From a virus, in IMG/VR virus record IMGVR_UViG_3300050821_006746, positions 1 to 64,000 of that record: a stretch of DNA of 64,000 bases. The stretch is one strand, 5' to 3'. Below the pieces are notes generated by a model that saw only the letters and a list, made by a program, of their open reading frames with translations, made no database searches and was not told the DNA's origin. This document shows positions 1-8,723 of the stretch, one piece after another. A program made the position numbers and the translations under genes. Numbering within the stretch: position 1 is the stretch's first letter; each line of letters starts with the position of its first letter.

Positions 1-9
1 GACAATTAC

Positions 10-420
10 ATGGGGCTAAATAATCCAAATGTATTTCTGCCAATTATCAGTATTGTTGTCTCTATCCTTGTGGTAGCAGGCGGATTTGCAGCATTCAAAC
101 AAGGTTTCTTTAAGCAATCGAGCGAGATACAAGGACAGACCATTGATGCACTCAAAACGCGAGTGGAAACACTGGAGTCTCAAGCAGAATCCGATGCCAA
201 AGAGATCAAGCGCTTGAGAACCATTATCAACACGGTCAGATTCGCGCTCAAGAAGAAGGGGATACTCATCGAAATCGAGGGCGAATATATAACGCTGATC
301 GAAAATGATGTCCAGAGCAAGAGCACACGTATGCAGGCCGACGACCCAACGGGCAAAGTACGACCAATCAAAACAAAACTCAAGAATAATAGCGACGATG
401 ACGATATAGACGCAAGTTAG
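10..420 (+). CDS. Membrane-anchored coiled-coil protein, late module
   Basis: This 136-residue protein has one hydrophobic segment at about residues 10-30, then a charged heptad-rich stretch (about 40-85) likely to form a coiled coil, and an acidic tail ending DDDDIDAS. One N-terminal membrane anchor plus a coiled coil is the layout of i-spanins and of some small tail or lysis accessory proteins. Its place directly before tail-type genes and near the endolysin and holin supports a late role. No family was recognised, so the lysis role is inference. Confidence 0.6.
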   Translation: MGLNNPNVFLPIISIVVSILVVAGGFAAFKQGFFKQSSEIQGQTIDALKTRVETLESQAESDAKEIKRLRTIINTVRFALKKKGILIEIEGEYITLIENDVQSKSTRMQADDPTGKVRPIKTKLKNNSDDDDIDAS

Positions 421-430
421 CGTCTAGACG
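421..430. repeat. CGTCTAGACG palindrome, copy 1
   Basis: Perfect 10-bp palindrome immediately after a stop codon and before the AAAGGA ribosome binding site of the next gene. Four more exact copies lie in the window (4332, 15499, 17938, 25652). Confidence 0.7.
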
Positions 431-443
431 AAAGGATATATTC

Positions 444-2270
444 ATGTCAAATACGGTCACGTGGAACGATCCAGATAAGGTGCAAAAAAGTCAGGGACAA
501 TATTCCCCAGGTGTGATGTACCTTGTTGATCCCGTCACCCAGAAAGTAGTAAGCCCTGGAGGTGGGGGCGGAGGTGGAGGCGCTGTAACCGATATCACAG
601 CGTCGGGCAATCTGACCACAGCGAGCGGCGCTGGTAGCACGGTATCCATAGCGCTCGGCACTGGTCAGGCAACGTGGGAAGCGCAATTGACGGGTACATT
701 CTCCGCTGGGACCACCATCGTATTTGAGGGAAGCGATGATAACACCAACTGGTTTGCCGTATACGGTGTCAATGTCTCACTAGCCAATCCTACGCCTATT
801 TCCTCGATTGGCGGCGCTGGTCCATTCCTCATCCGTGGTGTCAGTTCAGGCTATCAGAACTTTCGTGTACGTTGCTCTGTTCTCCACAGTGGCGATAATG
901 TGGCAGTCGTTTTGATTGGCAGCGTGGGCGCCTCTGGCAATGGCGGACTCGCCACCAACGATGGCACATTTGCAAAGGAAACAGGCGGCAATCTCGCAAG
1001 TATCGCCACAAACACGACAGGACTAGGCACGCAAACGACGCTGGCCAGTATCTTGACGGCGCTGCAAGGCATCCTCTCGACAGAAATAATAGACCTCTCG
1101 ACAACAGGTACGATCAGCGCTGCTCAGAGCACAGAAGGTACTCCTGTAAGTAATGCTACTGTTGTGCTTACTGTGGGCAATGGGCAAAGCACATGGAAAG
1201 CGCAACTGCTTGCGGGTGGAGGTGGTTTTACAAGCGGGACAACCATTGTGGCGGATAAGTCGGTAGATGGTGGTACGACGTGGTATAGTGCTTCATTCAA
1301 GGTATCTGGTGCTAGTCCTGCTACTCCCGTTTCATCCGTCGTCGGTCCTGGTCCCATCGAGATGACAGGTGATGCATCGGGTGCCAACCGTGTGCGTATT
1401 CGTTGCTCAGTCCTTAATAGCACAGAGACCGTAGCAGTAACATTGCGGGCTAGTACTGGCGTTAGTGATGTTGGCTTAATATCATCTATTCCTGCTGGTT
1501 CCAATGTAATCGGTGGCGTAACGGCTGCTAGTGGGGCTTTTGCCGATGGAGCTATCACAACGCTTGGCACTGAGGCAGATGCAGCGTGGGGACTTTCTGG
1601 TAACGCAACAGCAATAGCCGTACTCAAGGAACTGGCGTTACTCTTGCAGCATGTAGCCTATGACAATACAAACGAGATAAAGGCCTCACTCTACGGGAAG
1701 AATAGTGCGGCGGGCGATACGCCGATTGGGGTAGATGCTTCGGGAAGGCTTACCGCTGCTATTCAGGCGGTACTTGGTACGGCATTAGCGGCAGACCAGA
1801 GCAATACAGTGCTACGCATCTCCAACTATGTCAAGACGGCCACAGCAGGCGATACAGCCCTGGCGTTGGGGCAAGCCACATTTGCAAATAGTTTGTCGGT
1901 GGTTCAGGCGTCGGATAGCCCAGCGCGTACCTGGACGCGAATTTATAACACCACGCAAACAGGTGTTTCTTCCTGGACCGGATCTGGTAGTTTGACGAGC
2001 CTCGATCAATATACCTACCTAGTTGCCAATATCAACGTAAGCGCTATTAGCGGTACGAGTATCCAATTCAAGATCAATCGCATCGATGGTTTTGCTAACG
2101 TCAACACCCTGGCTAACGGTAGCACAATCAGCGGGGCAAATACCACCGATAAGTTTTCTGTTGGCCCAGGCTGTTCACAAAACCACCCATTCGGTCAAAC
2201 GGCCTCGATAACAGCAGCGTTTACTGCTATTACTAGTGTGACGTTTACGGTTGAGGTATGGGCACGATGA
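444..2270 (+). CDS. Putative phage tail/fibre structural protein with duplicated beta domain
   Basis: This 608-residue protein is rich in Gly, Ser, Thr and Ala. Residues about 33-41 are a polyglycine linker. Two related domains follow (about 45-185 and 215-345). Both contain a Q-(A/S)-T-W-(E/K)-A-Q-L segment, an S-G-T-T-I-V segment, a D-x-T-x-W segment and an R-(V/I)-R-C-S-V-L segment, which marks an internal duplication of a beta-sandwich-like unit. Such repeats are typical of tail-fibre or baseplate proteins that bind host surfaces. The gene is followed with an ATGA overlap by a putative glycan-cleaving protein, so the two may be parts of one host-recognition structure. Confidence 0.65.
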   Translation: MSNTVTWNDPDKVQKSQGQYSPGVMYLVDPVTQKVVSPGGGGGGGGAVTDITASGNLTTASGAGSTVSIALGTGQATWEAQLTGTFSAGTTIVFEGSDDNTNWFAVYGVNVSLANPTPISSIGGAGPFLIRGVSSGYQNFRVRCSVLHSGDNVAVVLIGSVGASGNGGLATNDGTFAKETGGNLASIATNTTGLGTQTTLASILTALQGILSTEIIDLSTTGTISAAQSTEGTPVSNATVVLTVGNGQSTWKAQLLAGGGGFTSGTTIVADKSVDGGTTWYSASFKVSGASPATPVSSVVGPGPIEMTGDASGANRVRIRCSVLNSTETVAVTLRASTGVSDVGLISSIPAGSNVIGGVTAASGAFADGAITTLGTEADAAWGLSGNATAIAVLKELALLLQHVAYDNTNEIKASLYGKNSAAGDTPIGVDASGRLTAAIQAVLGTALAADQSNTVLRISNYVKTATAGDTALALGQATFANSLSVVQASDSPARTWTRIYNTTQTGVSSWTGSGSLTSLDQYTYLVANINVSAISGTSIQFKINRIDGFANVNTLANGSTISGANTTDKFSVGPGCSQNHPFGQTASITAAFTAITSVTFTVEVWAR

Positions 2271-3910
2271 GTGTACTTGAGTCCGATACCGGCATACGCT
2301 CCTCCGTGCTTTCTGGTTCATGGGGAGCGGCTTCTGATCAGAACACGTGGACATTGGCATCAGGGTCATCAGTGCCTCTCAGTGCGACAAAAACAAGCCT
2401 GCAAATAACGGCGTCAACCACGACGAATATGATTATTGGCGTTGCCAGTGTACAGAATGTTGCAGCATCGGTGCAAGTAACTGTTCAAAGCAGTGGAGAT
2501 AGCCCCGTTCTCTTTTTGCGTTACACGGATACCAATAATTACATAAAATGTGACGTTGTTGGCGGCTTGCTCCGTATACGTAAAAATGTTGCGCCAGGAG
2601 GATTTACCACTATTGCATCTGTATCTTTTGTGCAAACGCCAAACGTGGCGTATCAGTTCGTTTTTCAGGTTCATGGCACAACTTACTCAGCAAAAGCCTA
2701 TCAGGTCAACACACCTGATCCCGGTTGGCTTATTAGCGCAACAGCAGGCGATAGCATCCTTGCGTCTGGGAAATGGGGTCTTTCTGCTAATTCGGCTAGT
2801 TTGCCTGTCAGTTATAGTCAGTTTGCCGTGAATAATCTACGAGCCGACAATCCTTACAATATTACCGATAATCCCTATGGCGTGACGGTTTACCATTCCA
2901 ATGCCGCAACCTCAGCGCTTGCTCAACTCATTCCAGATATGCAAGCACTCGGTTTAACGTGGCTTCGGTATCAAGTGCCATTTACTGCGATTGACTCTCC
3001 ACAAGCGACGTACACATGGACATCGTTAGATGCGATGGTAAGTGTGGCCAATGCGGCAAACATCAATATCATTTTTTCGATGGATCAAGCACCATCGTGG
3101 GGGTTGGATGGCACAACTGGACTACCAACGCCTGCCTACACTACTACCGTTGCAGGATTAGTAGCAGCGCGCTACAACGGTTTGACGGGACATGGACACC
3201 TTGATTCAATCGAGATATGGAACGAGGAATTTGATTTTAGTAGCTATAACAACACGACGTATGGAGCGGTAGCCAGTGCGGGTTACACGGCTATTCGTGG
3301 TGCTGGTTTTACAGGAAAAGTCGGTTGTGCTGCCATGCTTGGCGTTAGCAATACGGCGCACATCACAAACTGGATTACCCAATTGTATACCAGCGTCGTA
3401 TCCAGCCTATTCGACTACTACAGCCTACACTACTACAATGCGGGCAATGATCCATCGGTGACAGGTGCATATCTCTCTATTCCTACAGTGCTAAGTACTG
3501 TTAACGCGGCGCTAATTGCTAATAGCGATGCACTCAAGCCGGTCTGGATCACTGAGTTTGGCTACGCAACTTCAACCAATGGCGGCCATTCTGCCGGAAG
3601 TGTGGTCAGTGCACTCCTGCAAAATCAGTACTATGCCTATATGTTGAGCGCCGCGCACGGCAACTCACAACAATCTGGCGTAGGGCCCGTGCAAAAGATC
3701 CTCTTTTACTCAATGGATACCGATCCGACGAATACAGATGGGGAGAGTATCACTCAGGGACTTACGCCAAGTGAGGCGTATAGCCAGACATTCGGCACCC
3801 TGAAAGCATTTATCGATACCTATTATTATTGGCCTGGTGCCGTCGCGCAGTTCCCTGTGACAAGTAGACGTACTGGCCAGTTCCCTGCTACGAATAGGAG
3901 AGGATCATAG
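2267..3910 (+). CDS. Putative tail-associated glycoside hydrolase (TIM-barrel, GH5/GH39-like)
   Basis: The start at 2267 overlaps the previous stop as ATGA; an in-frame ATG at 2258 is possible. The N-terminal ~190 residues look like a concanavalin-type sandwich. The rest resembles a clan A beta/alpha barrel. It has an I-E-I-W-N-E-E motif whose Glu fits the acid/base, and V-W-I-T-E-F-G-Y whose Glu fits the nucleophile (about residues 320 and 430). Those two motifs end strands 4 and 7 in GH5 and GH39-type enzymes. A glycan-degrading enzyme in a tail operon would fit depolymerisation of capsule or cell-wall sugar during adsorption. Substrate cannot be told. Confidence 0.65.
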   Translation: MSVLESDTGIRSSVLSGSWGAASDQNTWTLASGSSVPLSATKTSLQITASTTTNMIIGVASVQNVAASVQVTVQSSGDSPVLFLRYTDTNNYIKCDVVGGLLRIRKNVAPGGFTTIASVSFVQTPNVAYQFVFQVHGTTYSAKAYQVNTPDPGWLISATAGDSILASGKWGLSANSASLPVSYSQFAVNNLRADNPYNITDNPYGVTVYHSNAATSALAQLIPDMQALGLTWLRYQVPFTAIDSPQATYTWTSLDAMVSVANAANINIIFSMDQAPSWGLDGTTGLPTPAYTTTVAGLVAARYNGLTGHGHLDSIEIWNEEFDFSSYNNTTYGAVASAGYTAIRGAGFTGKVGCAAMLGVSNTAHITNWITQLYTSVVSSLFDYYSLHYYNAGNDPSVTGAYLSIPTVLSTVNAALIANSDALKPVWITEFGYATSTNGGHSAGSVVSALLQNQYYAYMLSAAHGNSQQSGVGPVQKILFYSMDTDPTNTDGESITQGLTPSEAYSQTFGTLKAFIDTYYYWPGAVAQFPVTSRRTGQFPATNRRGS

Positions 3911-4272
3911 TGGCAACCCTTGATTATCAGCCCTGCTATGTCGGGCAAACTTATCCATCCTGGCACATCCCTTTGCAGGCGGGCGGCGTTGCGGATAACC
4001 TGAATGGAGTAGATATTACTAAATTCACACTGACTTTTCGCACCCTTACCGGCGTGGATACGTTAGGAACTGGCACGATCACATTGGATACCGCCTATCC
4101 AGCCTACATCTTTTATAAGCCATCTATTGCCGATGTAACAACCATGAACGGTACTTCCGCAAATGGCATATTCAACGGCTCTATTATCGTCAAAGCACTC
4201 TTCCCACCATCAAACAGTACGGCAGATGAAGCTGTATTCGATCCCATTCCATTTAATATTACCCCATCCTAA
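3910..4272 (+). CDS. Small late protein, possibly baseplate (BppU-like N-terminus)
   Basis: A 120-residue protein with a GTG start overlapping the previous TAG. The sequence is beta-rich, with D-I-T-K-F-T-L-T-F-R-T followed by a short domain. Upper-baseplate proteins of Gram-positive siphophages have a comparable N-terminal domain, but the likeness is weak. Its place between the putative hydrolase and the lysis genes supports a virion role. Confidence 0.5.
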   Translation: MATLDYQPCYVGQTYPSWHIPLQAGGVADNLNGVDITKFTLTFRTLTGVDTLGTGTITLDTAYPAYIFYKPSIADVTTMNGTSANGIFNGSIIVKALFPPSNSTADEAVFDPIPFNITPS

Positions 4273-4283
4273 AGGAGCACGCT

Positions 4284-4559
4284 ATGTCAAAAATTGAATC
4301 GCTACTTGCTGATATCCTTGCACGCAAACAGCGTCTAGACGATCCGAAAGCGCAATCGCCAGAGATGGCAGAGGCGCTAGCCCTAGCGGACGAGTACCAC
4401 GGACTGCTCAACGATCTGCGTGAACTGTGCAATCCTACGCCTGCTCAGGTTGTGCCAGCACCGTATGTGGTCTATCCTGAGCCACGCTATCATCCTTCAT
4501 ATCAAATCACTTGGAATGCTGATGTGCCTGTTGGCAGCACGCTACAGATTGTGAAATGA
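4284..4559 (+). CDS. Small protein of unknown function
   Basis: A 91-residue protein with an AAGGAGC ribosome binding site before the ATG. The first half is charged and helical (residues 1-50, likely coiled coil). The second half is Pro/Tyr-rich and beta-like. The gene contains one of the five exact CGTCTAGACG palindromes (4332-4341). No family recognised. Confidence 0.55.
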   Translation: MSKIESLLADILARKQRLDDPKAQSPEMAEALALADEYHGLLNDLRELCNPTPAQVVPAPYVVYPEPRYHPSYQITWNADVPVGSTLQIVK

Positions 4560-4777
4560 GGCAAGGACATTGGCCGATTGGTACGCCCTGGTGGCGTTCA
4601 TATCCAGATTTATTAGGAGACAAAGAGATGACAACAACAGAAGAAGCCAAAGTAACAAAATGCGATTATTGCGACAACACAGAAAATATCACCACGCTTA
4701 TTGACAGGACGGGCAATAATCCCGATATCCATATCTGCCGTGATTGCTACGCAACTGGTCAAGGCGAAGAGGTATAA
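4556..4777 (+). CDS. Small zinc-ribbon-like protein
   Basis: The frame opens with an ATGA overlap at 4556 (73 residues). An in-frame ATG at 4628 with a good TAGGAGA site upstream may be the main start (49 residues). Two pairs of Cys (C-D-Y-C and C-R-D-C) about 26 residues apart look like a structural zinc site. One of many small CxxC proteins in this window. Confidence 0.55.
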   Translation: MRQGHWPIGTPWWRSYPDLLGDKEMTTTEEAKVTKCDYCDNTENITTLIDRTGNNPDIHICRDCYATGQGEEV

Positions 4778-4779
4778 CT

Positions 4780-5139
4780 GTGAACTACTACGATGCACGC
4801 GAGATGAGTGATGCACAAGGCAAGTCTAGTGGACTTTTCCACTACACAGCTCAGAATGACGATCGCATTTTTCCTGTAGGTTACTGTGCTCAGGGATGCG
4901 TTGGACATGCTACGCCAGATGAGGCACGCGAACACTATCGCATCTATCTGCTCGATAGCGCCAAGTATGATGGCATGTTACAAGGTGAACAGCGCCAGTG
5001 TGAGGTATGCGGTCTCTGGATACAGACATATGCTCATATCCCACTAAACATGGAAGCGCATTTCTTATGTAATGAACACCTGAATAGAGAGACGCTTGAT
5101 ACGGTGATGCATCGTGTTAAGCAGATTATTTCATCGTGA
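4780..5139 (+). CDS. Small Cys/His-containing protein, unknown
   Basis: The GTG start at 4780 lies 2 bases after the previous stop, with an AAGAGGT site. The 119-residue product has C-E-V-C-G-L-W and C-N-E-H about 25 residues apart, which may bind zinc, and a helical C-terminus. It immediately precedes the endolysin gene. No family recognised. Confidence 0.5.
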   Translation: MNYYDAREMSDAQGKSSGLFHYTAQNDDRIFPVGYCAQGCVGHATPDEAREHYRIYLLDSAKYDGMLQGEQRQCEVCGLWIQTYAHIPLNMEAHFLCNEHLNRETLDTVMHRVKQIISS

Positions 5140-5148
5140 GGAGGATCT

Positions 5149-6258
5149 ATGTTAAAGGGACTTGATTATGTGACTGGTCCTCCCATTGCCGCTATGAAAG
5201 CCGATGGCGTCTCCTTTGTGTGCAGGTACTTGTCAGAAGTTAATGCGTTGACGCAAGTCAAATTGCTCTCTGCCAACGAAGCAAAGACGCTTGGCGCGAA
5301 CGGCATAACCATTGTGAGCAATTATGAATGGTACGGCAACCGAGCGGCAGAAGGCTTTGCCAGTGGCGTAGCAGACGCGCAGATAGCAGCATCTCAGCAT
5401 ACGGCGTGCGGAGGTCCACCGGATAGGCCAATCTACTTCTCAGTGGATTTCGATACAAGCGTAACACCTACCATCATCGATTACTTCAAGGGCATATCGT
5501 CGGTTATCGGATTGCACAGAACAGGCGCATATGGCTCTTATCAAGTAATCAAGGGACTACTCGACGCCAACACTATCACTTGGGGATGGCAAACTTACGC
5601 GTGGTCAGGCGGCGCATGGGAGCCACGAGCGCATATCCAGCAATATAGCAATGGAGTGTCGTTCGCTGGTCAATCAGTGGATTATAACCGATCCATTAAG
5701 GATGACTTCGGCCAATGGATGCCAGGAGGAGGAGAAATATTGTTACAACTTACAGACCCAATGGGCAAGTACTTCACAGCCAGTACGGCGGGTGATCGTT
5801 GGCATTGTGCGAAGACCAACCAAGACATTGCCTATGCACTGCTCGTGTTCTATCGCCAGTACGGCGGTGTGTTCGGCTTGCCCATCTCAGGCGAGATCTA
5901 CCTTCAACAGTACCCAAATGTTGCAATACAATATTGCCAACGCGCTCTCATGGTCTATGACGCCAAACACTCGATTGACTTTCCAGATGGTGCCGGTGAC
6001 TGCTACCTCCTACATCTCGACTCAGGCATAGGACAACAAGCCGTTGCCAAGCCGCTCATTGCCGCTCTACAAACTCAGGTCAACACGCTCACAGCACAAG
6101 TGCAATCCCTGACGAGCGAACTAGCAGCACTCAAAGCACAGCCAACGCCCGATACGAGCGCATTGGATGCACAAATAGCCACGCTCACGACGGAATTGGC
6201 GCAATACAAGCAGGCCATAGCGAGCACGGAGACGGCGTTGGCGGCATTACCCAAATAG
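5149..6258 (+). CDS. Endolysin-like protein with DUF1906 glycoside-hydrolase-like domain
   Basis: A 369-residue protein with a GAGGAGG ribosome binding site. Residues 1-200 match the DUF1906 (Rv2525c-like) barrel: an early L-D-Y strand, V-C-R-Y-L, S-N-Y-E-W-Y, I-Y-F-S-V-D-F-D, G-A-Y-G-S-Y and W-Q-T-Y-A-W-S. These lie at strand ends as in GH25-type muramidases. The C-terminal ~80 residues form a long coiled coil. DUF1906 proteins serve as phage endolysins in Gram-positive hosts, and the next gene is holin-like. Cleavage of peptidoglycan at lysis is therefore likely, though catalysis by this family is not proven. Confidence 0.8.
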   Translation: MLKGLDYVTGPPIAAMKADGVSFVCRYLSEVNALTQVKLLSANEAKTLGANGITIVSNYEWYGNRAAEGFASGVADAQIAASQHTACGGPPDRPIYFSVDFDTSVTPTIIDYFKGISSVIGLHRTGAYGSYQVIKGLLDANTITWGWQTYAWSGGAWEPRAHIQQYSNGVSFAGQSVDYNRSIKDDFGQWMPGGGEILLQLTDPMGKYFTASTAGDRWHCAKTNQDIAYALLVFYRQYGGVFGLPISGEIYLQQYPNVAIQYCQRALMVYDAKHSIDFPDGAGDCYLLHLDSGIGQQAVAKPLIAALQTQVNTLTAQVQSLTSELAALKAQPTPDTSALDAQIATLTTELAQYKQAIASTETALAALPK

Positions 6259-6302
6259 CATTCTTGTGTAATTTATTATTGTTCAGTTTATTGGAGGTTC
6301 AT

Positions 6303-6818
6303 ATGAAGCCATTATCACCAGCTCTCACAACCTTAGCCCATATCGTTTGGGGCGGCATATTCGGTCTGCTCATCTCAGGAGGTGCGGCAATCTCGCAGTA
6401 CAACGCAACCAACGGTATCAACATCCCACAAGATGCCGCTGTGTTCGCTCTTGCTGTGCTCACTGGTATTGGTAGCGCAAGTATCGCAACGTGGAATAAT
6501 ATCAAGAAATCGCCTGCTCTGCCAGTGGCCGAAGCCGAAGTAGAGAGTGTTGCTAAAGATCAGTTTAATCAGTTCGCTCAGAGCGTGCATGGCCGCCTGA
6601 GTACCATTGAAGCATGGCTACAATCCCACATACAAACTCATGCCGCTAGCGTGCCATCCACGCCCGTACAAGCCCCTCAGAGCGCCCCTGTGCCATCATC
6701 GCTCAGCAAGATAACATTGCAGCCATTGCCAGCACAGAGCACGCCGAATATAGCGCCTGCGGGTAGCGTGCCGCTTACGACGGTACCAGCTATGCCAGTG
6801 GTACAAGTTCATCAATAA
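6303..6818 (+). CDS. Holin-like membrane protein
   Basis: The ATG at 6303 follows GGAGG at ideal spacing, so the start is firm. The 171-residue product has two hydrophobic segments near the N-terminus (about 8-30 and 36-58). A helical charged stretch and a Pro/Ser/Gln-rich tail follow. Two membrane spans directly after an endolysin gene suggest a class II-type holin. The length is greater than most holins because of the tail. Confidence 0.65.
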   Translation: MKPLSPALTTLAHIVWGGIFGLLISGGAAISQYNATNGINIPQDAAVFALAVLTGIGSASIATWNNIKKSPALPVAEAEVESVAKDQFNQFAQSVHGRLSTIEAWLQSHIQTHAASVPSTPVQAPQSAPVPSSLSKITLQPLPAQSTPNIAPAGSVPLTTVPAMPVVQVHQ

Positions 6819-6838
6819 TCTTGTGTAACATTGTGAGC

Positions 6839-6892
6839 AAAATAACAGCAGAGGCGACTATCGTGATGGTAGTTGCCTCTGCTGTTATTTTG
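6839..6892. terminator. Bidirectional terminator between convergent genes
   Basis: A near-perfect hairpin of about 20 bp runs from AAAATAACAGCAGAGG to its complement around 6874-6892. It is flanked by A- and T-runs, so it can end transcription from both the lysis module (+) and the HAD gene (-). Confidence 0.8.
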
Positions 6893-6898
6893 AGATAA

Positions 6899-7378
6899 TT
6901 AGTCACCGAAAAAGTTACTAGCCCACTGAAAAGCCACATCACAAGCAAGAGCGGCTGCCTCATCCTCTGGCCTATCCCCAACCATCAGCGTATCCTCTGA
7001 GCTCACACCAGCCATCTCCATTGCCTCTTTCAGCATGCCAGGATTAGGTTTACGGCGCGGATCATCCTCGTTATAGTATTCAGGTAACGCCTTCTTGTTT
7101 GGACTAGAACAGGATACCAGCGAAGCCATTGCGCCAATTGCTTGCGCTGTCTCACCCAACACGGCGCGTACCTGTGCCTCAGAGAACTTTGACCACGGGA
7201 AGCAGACGCCTCCCTGATTCGAGACAGTGATAATGGTCGTGCCATTAGATGCCAGTTCTCGGCATGCTTCCACGCGACCAGGGAAGAAGTCCCAATCGTT
7301 GGCGGTCTCGCGGAAGTCACCACCTGATTTCGGCTTGCCGAGCGTCCCATCAACGTCCAAGAGAAGCAATTTATACAT
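6899..7378 (-). CDS. HAD-superfamily phosphatase (PNKP 3'-phosphatase / GmhB type)
   Basis: A 159-residue protein with all HAD motifs: motif I D-V-D-G-T at residues 8-12 (Asp8 nucleophile, Asp10 acid), motif II T-V-S-N-Q-G, motif III R-K-P-N-P-G-M, motif IV G-D-R-P-E-D-E. The short capless form and the S-N-Q-G motif place it with polynucleotide-kinase 3'-phosphatases and histidinol/heptose phosphatases. In phages such enzymes usually repair DNA or RNA 3' ends. It overlaps the upstream gene by 8 bases. Confidence 0.8.
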   Translation of the reverse strand: MYKLLLLDVDGTLGKPKSGGDFRETANDWDFFPGRVEACRELASNGTTIITVSNQGGVCFPWSKFSEAQVRAVLGETAQAIGAMASLVSCSSPNKKALPEYYNEDDPRRKPNPGMLKEAMEMAGVSSEDTLMVGDRPEDEAAALACDVAFQWASNFFGD

Positions 7379-7847
7379 TTATCATCCTCCATTGCCTTGA
7401 GCGATAGGAGAATGAAGCCACGACACAGCCATCCAGGGTAAGATCGTACGTCCCTGAAAACGCCGTGATCGGGTTTATTTTGCCGTCCTTGAGCGAGTTT
7501 CCTACGTAACTTCTGCACTGGAAATACCCGCTGTCAAACTCCCCTTGTTCTATCACGATGCCTGCGTGGAAGACATCACCGTATTGAGACCGAAACGTAA
7601 TGATGTTAATGACAGCCTGTCCGATTTCAAATCGTTGTTCTGATACCGTGTCGCCATAATTGACAGCGGCAGTAGGAAATGTTGCTTTGAGATCCATTCT
7701 CTCTTCCCTTTCTAATTCTTGTTCGATGTACCAAACTAACTGGGCGTTGATTGAGCGGTGTTCACGCTGTGCGCTTGCCTTTAGCGCTTCGAGTGTTGCT
7801 GACGGGATGTACGCCGTAAATTGTGGATCTTTGTTTGTGTTTGCCAT
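7371..7847 (-). CDS. Arc-type ribbon-helix-helix protein with extra C-terminal domain
   Basis: A 158-residue protein. Residues 8-50 read as an RHH fold: a strand F-T-A-Y-I-P, then a helix A-T-L-E-A-L-K-A-S-A, then H-R-S-I-N-A-Q-L-V-W-Y-I-E-Q-E-L, the pattern of phage Arc/Mnt repressors. The remaining ~100 residues are beta-rich and unrecognised. It is probably a DNA-binding regulator and is translationally coupled to the HAD gene. Confidence 0.65.
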   Translation of the reverse strand: MANTNKDPQFTAYIPSATLEALKASAQREHRSINAQLVWYIEQELEREERMDLKATFPTAAVNYGDTVSEQRFEIGQAVINIITFRSQYGDVFHAGIVIEQGEFDSGYFQCRSYVGNSLKDGKINPITAFSGTYDLTLDGCVVASFSYRSRQWRMINV

Positions 7848-7886
7848 GTCAATAGTATACCTGTATCATACCTGTATGTCAACCCC

Positions 7887-8540
7887 TTATTTGCCATCCT
7901 CCTGATTTTGGTTTTCTTGCATGCGTATTTCTAAGAATCGAGCACGCAAGGCTTTCAACGCGTCTTTAGAGGTTTTTGCCTCAACGGAGCCAACTAGTTC
8001 CGTCAATTCGGGGATATGAGCAATATAGCCATCTTTCGCATTATTGGGAAGTACGTGTGCCTCATATCCCCAAACATTGCCCACACGCACATAGAGTTTT
8101 GACTTTGGTGGATGCGTTTGATTATGCTCGCTAATTCGCTGTGATCGTTGCGCATAATTGTGCATATGCCCATGTTTCTTTTTGTATGCACGAATAGCCT
8201 CATTCCCCTTTTGACTCATCTCCTGATACTTGCCGCTTTCTTTGCGCCAAGCAGTTGCACAAATTTCGTCACAAAAATGTGTATCCGATGAGTTCCACTG
8301 GTACGGTTCGCGAGAAAGCGGATCGAGGGACTTTCCGCATGCCGCACAATTTACCTCTTTGGGGCGGCGCTCTAATTTCAGGATAGAGGCATGTTCACGA
8401 GAACACACGCGATCACAGTATTTTTCGTTGTCCTTGTTGGCGATCTTTGCTCCACAATTCGGGTTCTGGCAATAGCGGATGGGCGTATTGCCTCTGTTCT
8501 GCAAAACTCGTCTCGCACCTGTTTTCTTTGGCTTGAGCAT
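7887..8540 (-). CDS. Zinc-finger protein with HicB-like C-terminal domain
   Basis: A 217-residue protein. Residues 20-110 carry three clusters of Cys with basic and aromatic residues (C-Q-N-P-N-C, C-D-R-V-C, C-A-A-C-G, C-D-E-I-C), typical of FCS/MYM-like zinc fingers. The last ~45 residues (G-Y-I-A-H-I-P-E-L then a helix with A-L-K-A-L-R-A) resemble the RNase H-like fold of HicB antitoxins, without a HicA partner beside it. It has its own consensus promoter with an operator. Likely nucleic-acid binding. Confidence 0.55.
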   Translation of the reverse strand: MLKPKKTGARRVLQNRGNTPIRYCQNPNCGAKIANKDNEKYCDRVCSREHASILKLERRPKEVNCAACGKSLDPLSREPYQWNSSDTHFCDEICATAWRKESGKYQEMSQKGNEAIRAYKKKHGHMHNYAQRSQRISEHNQTHPPKSKLYVRVGNVWGYEAHVLPNNAKDGYIAHIPELTELVGSVEAKTSKDALKALRARFLEIRMQENQNQEDGK

Positions 8541-8589
8541 TTCAAACTCTCCTACTTATGGAAATGCCACTTGACTAGGGTATGAAAAC

Positions 8590-8618
8590 AGTATAAAGGC
8601 GACAATGATCGTTGTCAA
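8590..8618 (-). promoter_or_regulatory. Consensus promoter with palindromic operator
   Basis: On the minus strand TTGACA (8613-8618), a 17-base spacer and TATACT (8590-8595) drive the 7887-8540 gene. The imperfect palindrome GACAATGATCGTTGTC (8601-8616) covers the spacer and overlaps the -35 box, so a repressor site is likely. Confidence 0.75.
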
Positions 8619-8723
8619 GACACTTCACCCAACTAGCAAAAGTACTACAAAATTGCTCTATTCCCATCTATCATTGGATAATGTTACACAAGAAACTGTT
8701 TTCTCGGAAAGGATGCACAGAAC

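Noticed and set aside
1124-1627. 167-codon minus-strand frame in the tail gene
   Set aside because: Arises from the Gly/Ser/Thr-rich codon pattern of the plus-strand structural gene.
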